Below are positions 59,301 to 64,000 of a stretch of DNA of 64,000 nucleotides, piece after piece (the first letter of the stretch is position 1; each line of letters starts with the position of its first letter). The translations under genes were made by a program, and so were the position numbers. A model generated the notes under the pieces. That model searched no databases and was not told where the DNA came from. It saw only the letters and a program-made list of their open reading frames with translations. Origin of the DNA: Litorilinea aerophila (GTDB lineage Bacteria; Chloroflexota; Anaerolineae; Caldilineales; Caldilineaceae); contig CAMDEX010000004.1 in assembly GCA_945897075.1 (NCBI GenBank), positions 1 through 64,000 on the forward strand. Direction: 5' to 3'.

Positions 59301-60663
59301 CCTCTCGCTGCAAGTGGATGAGAAACTGGCCCTCTTCTCGGCGGACGGCGCACGCTGCCAATCCTGCCCGGAGCGCGGCCACGACTGGACGCTGCTGGTG
59401 GATGTGGCCGCAGGCGGCACGCAGACGGTGACGGTGCAGGCCAATGTGCTGGGCCAGGACGTGACCGGCGTCGTGCCGCTGCTGCTCAACGCGGGGCTGC
59501 TGAACAGCGGTCTGCCTGCCGCGCCCCAAGCGAAGGCTGTCGCTCAATACTGGCTAGATCACGGCACAGTGGCGATGAAGCAGGCCAACGGGCTTTCGGA
59601 TATTTATGTGCAACCGGGCGAGTTTACAGTGGGTGTGATCGCTGACCTCGACTTCCCTTCGCTGGGCCGCTGTTTCAGCCAGGTGGAAGTGAACCCGGGC
59701 GTGACAGGCTGGCAGCCTGTCTGCTGGCTGGGGGATTGTACAACCGTGCGCGGGACCATCGCCGCGGGTGCGTCCCAGAATCTTCAGGTGCGCACCACCG
59801 GCGTCAATGGGCGCAGCTCGCAGCCGCTGGTGATGAATGTGATCGCCGATAGCGTTGCGCCCACAACGGCGATGTCAGTGACAAAAGTTCTGTCGGGCAG
59901 TCTAGCCTTTGTAGAAGGGCTGGCCTGGGATGAATTCCCCACCACACGCAGCCCGGCGCGTGTGGAGATGAATTTCGACGGCGGCGACTTCTATCCCGCG
60001 CTGCTCACGCCATCCACAAACCGCAGCGTGCAGGCGGCGAATGGGGCGCAGGTGGATGCGGCTGTCACCCACTGGCGGCTGCCCCTGCACCTGACCTGGG
60101 AAGATGGCAAGACGGTGCAAGTGACGGCCCGTTCGATAGATGAGGCGGGCAATGTGGGACGGACGACCAGCCCGATGCAGATCATCCTGGACAATCTTGG
60201 CCCGCAACTGACGATGGCGCAGAAAGAGGGTATGCTACAGGGCACGGCTACGGACGGTTCAGGTGTGGCAGTGCTGGAGATCAGTCTGGATGGGGGCATA
60301 CGTTATGAGCCTGTGGTGTTTGACGAAAAGGGGTGGTCCTACAACCCACTGGCCTGGCGTGGCATTGAGGTAACTGTCGCCATTTTGCGTGGGATCGATG
60401 TTTACGGCAATCGCTCGCTTTTGCTTGCACCCTTTGCGCCCAGCTTTGGCGAGAAATACTATCTCTTCCTGCCCACCCTCAATCGAAACGATGCCGGTGT
60501 GCGTAACGAAAGCAGTCTGCCAACAGGGGTGACAGAATCGCCGGTACTCCCAGAGACGGTAGGGGAGACTGCGTCCGATCAGAATGGGGAATTGATGGAT
60601 ACCGCTCCCATAGAGTCGCCGCGCTGGCTCTTCTTGCCGCTGATGAGCAGCGCTGGTGAATAG
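50320..60663 (+). CDS. 3447-aa giant secreted/membrane protein with Ca-binding (TSP3-like) repeats, internal hydrophobic region, FG-GAP repeats and Ig-like segments
   Basis: N-terminal TM; DTDKDGLSDERELLIGTHPNDTDTDNDGLTDQQE; AVVVGDLNGDAIDDAVLLLP and VGDVNGDGVDDLFVGDP repeats; hydrophobic stretch at ~53554-54080. Confidence 0.9.
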   Translation: MFAADRQMTGSNQERTVNSTGNPRRFVPSRLPKRALAALGALILLALAALLYLPASSLGNRMSGQPSGDDLLRWALSNAQDAGSYTVNIALSQSIIPQDPFGMNTQEQWSRFNIRGDIGGTDRARFSVTPGQSSFAQMATTAQEILVRDGTTYEWRPESGVDRWSRVDSAPSLVGMDSDSLSLLSVAKEIHLLEVASGLPGPDGREAEYQRVAFALKGPDILRLLLGRQGALNSQTMDVAQRNETGISGAGELWIDSRGLPAHLILDLSWMRHENIPYRVRAHTETDYTSFGRVFAPARFDPSVAPGAGEPVAELVALDTLQTAMWLPMLAAALALLWLLWRAHRGSRRALRGLTILLLIALLAPSFVSVADAAGLMGGTSASGVEKSAAAVPGSQAGEMLRDIRSMRAGLQSDAGNPASFLDEFGDEDGDTLPNGYEVQYGTSPFAPDSDYDTLSDYEELNGITCAINNGSVVVKSNPLNPDTNQDGLNDGDEFHKGKCGDSYTLGWMWDDDNDHDSVPDGMDLSPFSWSNKQILYEGGNWQAPNYTFETLDQNPDNEATNPYPFYVEMQIRPREAKSLRWAYKHVTWPGDDTAAIQNTDPTIRLLKKIQFGIDYGTSGDVTFVPFLQATVRERDLPTAKAMSVYGVSAAIHKDAAGNPVYENGEQIWDMTIPLMTVERGGQVFAFQIKMLYDRRPGNNDLTRHWKDVRLKWAAVADVLLLDNNGQPAQSPNGGWGLWVYDEAYELTGLQVSRQGGASMLVAAALPTVGYDDGPITLLRGGLEAQFLPGAITLYDIKNRFDTPNNASLEERWGIPQDQQYRVVYDSKQNFKHLDEAIATTTMTTTRQLLDSVFDGWSNLNPTVLYASEQRTSSVNLDEVSNKDYLDITINTCLKPLVTSRSLKLQSYEWAFADGDLFGHWEAMSLDDVLTKVEGEYVASTPANDPFFAEQLIILKMAMTTWQLGVTSVYSIGQVVITDVENLISDAKLTQAFLNENGVIPKDFTTVVDMLLQVWGAGGPQLWLESKWTTVVEVFDSVDHLFRGSYLDLGKKTPDSYIKVIPMGDAPNGDPPAPPSEPVDIKIAGYTQIALTVLGIVASIIGDETFTTVIDILTKIVQIYQKFRALVETIKAVIDVVDKAKQVVETAAQVATELSSMAQSMAVVGLIFTVGIIWISVLVQIGDLGPSIALTIVLRAIVETVLAVVLFVVALIYPIGTIVAIAIGLIKLIENLIGFQFDPISLLLDWLFGVEAVQRTDLKGDPQFGDLVLDPLQPGAGIISGADFRLSLPATAAMKTVNDGVKSDLNQSFTQLHVGRFDDWPDQYPSISLPTREVFNTYKDEAGSYYADEFHAAEAHIIYYKVPTAGWYFSAGHSETKGTTKAAGSGFKRTDTLLGWLDVSPSSGINKRLVLDIAMDVRIRYDQCSTVGGCDAYLNDSTSPPAFSEFYFDILPSSLHALWYWSELKNIDPDGDGLAGYEDPKTKKVYGFDANLCPNFPNVKSWEQWDSDSDGLSDLFEKTTPGFNPCSSDTDKDGLSDERELLIGTHPNDTDTDNDGLTDQQEEPYDNGFGITWPWTITLSQQYPGMPNPPALPNPRRANFDGDYRNDKKEKEKASSPTSYNAVPVGDVLTFGIGQSFQPGGKQSFSIQSAPWANTEAVGLNVSLTLTMPVTLGSPTNSAALKPPFNVPWLNFGSLEAGSGPLVYRWLLPPLSLHRYLQITLTGVPGAAPDPAVIYATLEYDEGAAHQTFSTETALLVNSGGPHVTFTNVQGAAVVSGLDSGQRTADGGQWSAVRGQQTSDGIVTISGLAEDPDRVQQVFVCVTGGAACPNNGWNTAMAVGGSFSTWSFNYDPPVEGSYTVWAYAIDVYGKAGSAAGPLVIGVDQAGPSGFSLNQSDFIYAKTVNLPDRSPALLLTGELQDATSPYAAGAGSVALVYGPSAVSVPVDQPGQPSSPFTLPWTPPVWGEGSSVRTAQGYYELLIGGADQAGNATATPKTVRVVVDDTPPLVYGQPPQTQAGLSLALSGLADDTALVRNRTSDDNPFLSADTAHAASRFALTSATGKAVVVGDLNGDAIDDAVLLLPAVSGLAPTASKVALFFGKPGGLPAQLSAANADVTFQGELPIGNSAFGPTAARVGDVNGDGVDDLFVGDPAADSGKGRAYLVLGRRGVWPQSFNLSAAAWKLNVAGTTGFGATVAGAKDVNGDGLADLLVGAAKSAPGASATGGGWLFLGREQGVPAAPAASFTPPAGATAAPPSLAGLGDTNGDGLSDLLLAFPGAAVALVNGRTSDGWTGGFVNLGNQSNALFTARGATPVVAAAGDVNGDGLLDLLIGDPAAATPTVFLVYGRRPEKAWPTLPASLALATQSDASWTGARGSRLGAGLAAVGDVDDDGRSDLLVGQPGSGAGPNRAGLLLSNQTLATLNQSFDSTAQMIPGTANSQKMGEYLSAGDLSGDHIIDLLLGAPGENAAYLLLGDFDPGSVAGISQVEIGFFGPVTDASQPISATLPAAWTTATLANVNAAITPWNGALTLPALGDYRIYARASDRAGNRSHENGWYLGSVWITDPAQPFSGTLALNPATLTAQTTISLTGSLNTSRAAQQLRVYDGYAWHRLPPQTGGWSQGALIPRADLRSLTLRAVARDAFGHTAQAQQTLPVDTLAVRLALAANLPVAAWQTDASPVLSVTWPAPLDGSGVAALNGAIDTSPRTQPTTPAPQNQLSKMLDAAGIYYAHALLQDGAGNRNLARSGPYLVNRSQTPSVIFPDGYLDMRGGEYPNGSLLGYDPYALHKPAALWGTWDAAKLYLGFPGDRWNRESRLLFYLDTGAGGLNSGLPVGPEHKLPFGADFALLVGGESEKGYELYQANGGWQMVGDPKSFVAREQDTEVVLDRAEIKATGGLGLLVLAEDSEGAWAVLPAAARPTTDAQMAGALTLGAAMQWAGLGNGVKPNAGLSQILAPQVSILTEWDNVLVSGRTATFRVVIHNPDVAPYASAPLSLQVDEKLALFSADGARCQSCPERGHDWTLLVDVAAGGTQTVTVQANVLGQDVTGVVPLLLNAGLLNSGLPAAPQAKAVAQYWLDHGTVAMKQANGLSDIYVQPGEFTVGVIADLDFPSLGRCFSQVEVNPGVTGWQPVCWLGDCTTVRGTIAAGASQNLQVRTTGVNGRSSQPLVMNVIADSVAPTTAMSVTKVLSGSLAFVEGLAWDEFPTTRSPARVEMNFDGGDFYPALLTPSTNRSVQAANGAQVDAAVTHWRLPLHLTWEDGKTVQVTARSIDEAGNVGRTTSPMQIILDNLGPQLTMAQKEGMLQGTATDGSGVAVLEISLDGGIRYEPVVFDEKGWSYNPLAWRGIEVTVAILRGIDVYGNRSLLLAPFAPSFGEKYYLFLPTLNRNDAGVRNESSLPTGVTESPVLPETVGETASDQNGELMDTAPIESPRWLFLPLMSSAGE
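55657..55722. repeat. Heptamer-type repeat tract inside giant CDS
   Basis: gtggacagcggacggcagacggcggtcagtggtccgctgtccgcggtcagcaga, encodes DSGQRTADGGQWSAVRGQQTS in frame. Confidence 0.7.
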
Positions 60664-60689
60664 ACCAGCGGCGTCAGACCCCAAGCGAT

Positions 60690-60745
60690 AGAAACAGAGA
60701 AGAGTTGTCAGGTTATTTACTGCCTGACAATTCTTCTCTGTTTCT
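60690..60745. terminator. 23-bp stem hairpin after giant gene
   Basis: agaaacagagaagagttgtcagg-ttatttactg-cctgacaattcttctctgtttct, 22/23 pairing. Confidence 0.75.
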
Positions 60746-60759
60746 AGACCTATTCAGAT

Positions 60760-60849
60760 GGGTGTGTTCAAAATGAGCTACAAAGTCCCCGGCACTTCAG
60801 AAAGTGCCGGGGACTTTGCCGACCACCCCAACTGATTTTGAACACACCC
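60760..60849. mobile_element. 90-bp MITE-like element with 15-bp TIRs, internal hairpin and 9-bp target-site duplication
   Basis: TIRs gggtgtgttcaaaat / attttgaacacaccc; flanking tattcagat at 60751-60759 and 60850-60858; inner hairpin caaagtccccggcactt/aagtgccggggactttg. Confidence 0.8.
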
Positions 60850-61099
60850 TATTCAGATGCGCCGCTGCCCCCCCCGTAAAATTCATTTGACAACTACTTT
60901 CTATTTATGTAGAATAGGGTGCAACCTACTTACAACCCTTTCCAAACCGAATCCGTCCAATCTTCCCAATCGGTTCTTTCAACCCCCTTTTCTACTTCTA
61001 TTGCGAGGTGATTTATAAGTCAGCAAAGAACAGAAATAGACCCCAATACGCTGCAACCAATACCAATTTGTTTCAATTTGTGAAGTTAGGGAGGAATGT

Positions 61100-62941
61100 A
61101 TGAAACTGAAGTTAGGGTATGCTCTGATCGTTTTCGTCGTGCTGGCTATGTTACTGGCGGCGTGCCAACCGGCGGCTCCGGCAGAACCAGCCGCAGAACC
61201 AGCCGCAGCCCCGGCGCAAGAGGCAGCCCCCGCGGCCGCCCCGGCCGCTGCAGGCGAAATCAAAGATGTTCCCCGCGAGAAGACCTATGTGGTCACTTTA
61301 TGGTCGGACACGGGTGGCACAATGCCCGGATTCGACAACTGGAACCCGCTGATGAATGCTGGCGGCGCTCTGCGCGGCAACGGCGGCAACGCTGGGTTGT
61401 CCGAAGGTCTCTTCTACCGCAACCTGAACAACGGTGAGGAGACCCCCTGGCTGGCCGTGAGCTATGCGCCCAATGATGATTTCACCCAGTGGACGATCAA
61501 CCTGCGCGAGGGCGTGGAATGGTCCGATGGCGTGCCGTTCACCTGCACAGATGTGAAGTTTACGCTTGACCTAATCAAGGCCAGCGCTCCAGACATGCAA
61601 CTATCCTCCTACTTCGATGAATGGATGGCGGATGTCAGTTGCGCCGATGAACTCACGGTTGTGATCAACCTGAAGAGGGCCAGTTCGCGCTTTATCTATC
61701 CGCTGGTGATCGGCCATGAATACCATTTGGCGATAGTGCCTGAGCACATCTGGAAGGATGTCGCCGATCCCAAGACATTCACCAATTTCGATCTCGCCAA
61801 TGGCGGGCCGGTATTCACCGGCCCCTACAAAGTGGTCAGCGCATCGGGCACGCAGGTCATCCTCGATCGCCGCGACGATTGGTGGGCTGCCAAGAGCGGT
61901 TTCCACGAATTGCCCGCACCGGAGCGCATCATCGTCATCCCCTTCGGCAGCGATGAAGCAATGGCCCAGAAGTATATCACCAACCAGATTGACTACGGCG
62001 GCCCCCTGCTGATCGGCACCTATCTGGCTGCGGCGCAACAGAACGACAAGTTGATCCCCTGGTTCAAAGAGGGCGATGTGCGCGGTGCGCCCGATGGCTG
62101 TCTCTATGATCTACAACTTAACAACACGAACCCGCTCTTTGCGGACAAAAACGTGCGTCTGGCCCTCAACTACGCCACTGACCGCCAGCAATTGGTGGAA
62201 CTGGCCTATTTGAACTCCACCCACGCCACGGTCGTCCCCTTCTCCAGCTACATCTCCAACTGGGTTACCGGCGACCTGAAGACGGCGATTGATGGGTATG
62301 ATCGGGGTACACCCAGCGCCAGCAAAGTGGAAGAGTATATGACCGCGGCTGGCTATGCCAAGAATGGCAGCGGCATCTGGGAAAAGGATGGCGCGACCGC
62401 CAAGTTCACAATCCGCACACCCAACTGGCTGGCACCGATTGGCCCCGTATTGACCGAACAGTACACGCAGGCAGGCTTTGAGGTGACCGAAAGCCCCGAC
62501 CGCACCAACACCTTCGGCACCGAGTTGACCGCCGGCACCTTTGATGCCATGGTCTTTGTCTTCTGTGGCAGCCTCAACGACCCGTTTGACACGCTTGAGA
62601 GATTCCATAGCAAGAAGTATGCACCGGCCGGGGAAAACGTCCCCGACGGTATGGCTGGCTGGCGCTATAAGAACCCCGATATGGATCTAGCGATCGAGGC
62701 CATGGAAGCCATGATCCCCGACAACAACAACCCTGCCTACATGGAGCAGGTGATCGCCGCGACCAAGCTCTACCTTGAGGATATGCCTGCCCTCATTCTG
62801 GCCGAAGAGCTGCATGTGATTCCGGGCAACTACACCTACTGGACCGGATTCCCGAACGCGGACGACCCGTATGTGGCCCCCTACCCCTGCTGGCGTGATA
62901 TCTTCTTGATGACCCTGAAGCTCAAACCAGTAGTGCAATAA
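61100..62941 (+). CDS. ABC transporter substrate-binding lipoprotein, family 5 (oligopeptide-type)
   Basis: Lipobox LLAACQPAAP; SEGLFYRNLNNGEETPWLAVSYAPNDDFTQWTINLREGVEWSDGVPFTCTDVKFTLDL. Confidence 0.93.
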   Translation: MKLKLGYALIVFVVLAMLLAACQPAAPAEPAAEPAAAPAQEAAPAAAPAAAGEIKDVPREKTYVVTLWSDTGGTMPGFDNWNPLMNAGGALRGNGGNAGLSEGLFYRNLNNGEETPWLAVSYAPNDDFTQWTINLREGVEWSDGVPFTCTDVKFTLDLIKASAPDMQLSSYFDEWMADVSCADELTVVINLKRASSRFIYPLVIGHEYHLAIVPEHIWKDVADPKTFTNFDLANGGPVFTGPYKVVSASGTQVILDRRDDWWAAKSGFHELPAPERIIVIPFGSDEAMAQKYITNQIDYGGPLLIGTYLAAAQQNDKLIPWFKEGDVRGAPDGCLYDLQLNNTNPLFADKNVRLALNYATDRQQLVELAYLNSTHATVVPFSSYISNWVTGDLKTAIDGYDRGTPSASKVEEYMTAAGYAKNGSGIWEKDGATAKFTIRTPNWLAPIGPVLTEQYTQAGFEVTESPDRTNTFGTELTAGTFDAMVFVFCGSLNDPFDTLERFHSKKYAPAGENVPDGMAGWRYKNPDMDLAIEAMEAMIPDNNNPAYMEQVIAATKLYLEDMPALILAEELHVIPGNYTYWTGFPNADDPYVAPYPCWRDIFLMTLKLKPVVQ

Positions 62942-62957
62942 ATCGCTGGTTGCTATG

Positions 62958-62983
62958 AGAGGGCAGCGTAGATGCGCTGCCCT
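62958..62983. promoter_or_regulatory. 10-bp GC-rich stem-loop between SBP and permease genes
   Basis: gagggcagcg-tagatg-cgctgccctc. Confidence 0.6.
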
Positions 62984-62994
62984 CCCTCTTCGAG

Positions 62995-63065
62995 GGGGCA
63001 TGAGGTTCAGCGAAAAAGTACCTGCGATTCACCTGTGGGTTCTCTCCTGCTGAACCTCGTGCCCC
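62995..63065. promoter_or_regulatory. 17-bp inverted repeat upstream of permease
   Basis: ggggcatgaggttcagc (62995-63011) / gctgaacctcgtgcccc (63049-63065), one mismatch. Confidence 0.6.
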
Positions 63066-63086
63066 TATTGTTTAAGGAAGTACTCC

Positions 63087-64000
63087 ATGCTCAACTATAT
63101 CGGCCGCCGCTTTCTCCAGTTCCTCTTGATCATCTTTATTGCCAACTCATTGACCTTCTTGTTGCCGCGCCTCACCCCCGGCGACCCAATCCAGGAGGCA
63201 TTGACGGCCAAGGCCGCTACCGCGGGCAGAACCAATGTGGACATTCAGGCTTGGGCGGCAACCTACAACGCCAAGTTTGGGCTGGATCAGCCACTTTGGA
63301 AACAGTACCTCAACTATTGGTATGATATGATCCACCTGGATTTTGGCTTTTCGCTCAACGATTATCCTGCCACTGTGATGTCGAAGATTCGGGCAGCGAT
63401 TCCGTGGACACTCGGTTTTATGTCAGTAGCAATTTTTTTGGCATTTATCGTTGGCTCGGCATTGGGCGCTCTGTTGGCCTGGCCCAACTCCCCGGGCTGG
63501 ATTCAGGGGATGGTGCCAATTTTGATGATTATCTCAGCCATCCCCTTCTATCTTTTTGGGCTGGCGCTGATCTGGATCTTTGGCGTCCAGTTGCGTTGGT
63601 TACCCACCGGTGGGGCCTACGATCCGATTTTGATCTTGCGCTGGGATTGGAAAACCACCGCCAACATCCTCCAACATGCCATCTTGCCGGCTACGGCGTT
63701 GGTACTCTTTGGCGTTGGCTCGTGGGCGTTGAGTATGCGGGCAACGATGATTAGCATTTTGGGCGAGGATTACATCACTTTTGCCCAGTCCAAAGGGTTG
63801 CCCGATCGCGATATTTTCCTGCGCTACGGCATACGCAACGCGCTCCTGCCCCAGGTAACGGGGTTGGCTATCTCATTCGGTCTGATCCTGGGCAGCGGGG
63901 TGTTGATCGAATCGATCTTCACCTATCCCGGCATCGGCAGCCTGATCTACGGCGCGATCAACAGCAAAGACTATTTTGTGATCAACGGCACCGTGGCGAT
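63087..64000 (+). CDS. ABC transporter permease (DppB/OppB-like), truncated by window end
   Basis: MLNYIGRRFLQFLLIIFIANSLTFLLPRLTPGDPIQ...FAQSKGLPDRDIFLRYGIRNALLPQVTGLAISFGLILGSGVLIESIFTYPGIGSLI. Confidence 0.93.
   Translation, partial: MLNYIGRRFLQFLLIIFIANSLTFLLPRLTPGDPIQEALTAKAATAGRTNVDIQAWAATYNAKFGLDQPLWKQYLNYWYDMIHLDFGFSLNDYPATVMSKIRAAIPWTLGFMSVAIFLAFIVGSALGALLAWPNSPGWIQGMVPILMIISAIPFYLFGLALIWIFGVQLRWLPTGGAYDPILILRWDWKTTANILQHAILPATALVLFGVGSWALSMRATMISILGEDYITFAQSKGLPDRDIFLRYGIRNALLPQVTGLAISFGLILGSGVLIESIFTYPGIGSLIYGAINSKDYFVINGTVA

Overview
This is a GC-rich chromosomal window that looks like Chloroflexi (Anaerolineae/Caldilineae-like, by gene content). That lineage call is inference. 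ORFs cover most of it, with many antisense shadow ORFs.

Main content, in order:
- A left-edge partial GT39-like membrane glycosyltransferase on the minus strand. It is missing from the ORF track because it runs off the window. In-frame heptamer repeats are inserted in it.
- A GH-like hydrolase and a DUF6516-type toxin/antitoxin-like pair.
- A primosome cluster on the minus strand: DnaB with a 195-aa mini-intein, a DnaD-like protein, and a protein with two DnaC-like AAA+ modules.
- A DUF151 nuclease-like gene and a tRNA-queuosine mannosyltransferase-like gene.
- An AAA_21 ATPase + DUF4276 pair (candidate defence), tRNA-Cys, and two tandem lipobox-containing class A PBPs. The first PBP is frameshifted and ends in a 100-bp tandem duplication.
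- Two FAS1/LysM secreted paralogues, a DinG-like helicase, and an MFS transporter.
- An MNT-HEPN pair followed directly by a type III R-M (mod-res) operon.
- A metabolic block.
- A toxin-rich stretch (38-50 kb): a duplicated and truncated DUF6516 cassette, a DUF4258 gene flanked by 24-bp inverted repeats, HigBA-like and YafQ/DinJ-like pairs, and a compound palindromic element.
- A 3447-aa giant secreted protein, a 90-bp MITE-like element with a 9-bp target duplication, and an oligopeptide ABC transporter.

The most unusual signals are the in-frame heptamer insertions, the HEN-less DnaB intein, the double-AAA+ loader, the IR-flanked DUF4258 cassette, the DUF6516 duplication, and the two candidate defence loci. 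All family calls are from motif reading only; no search was run.
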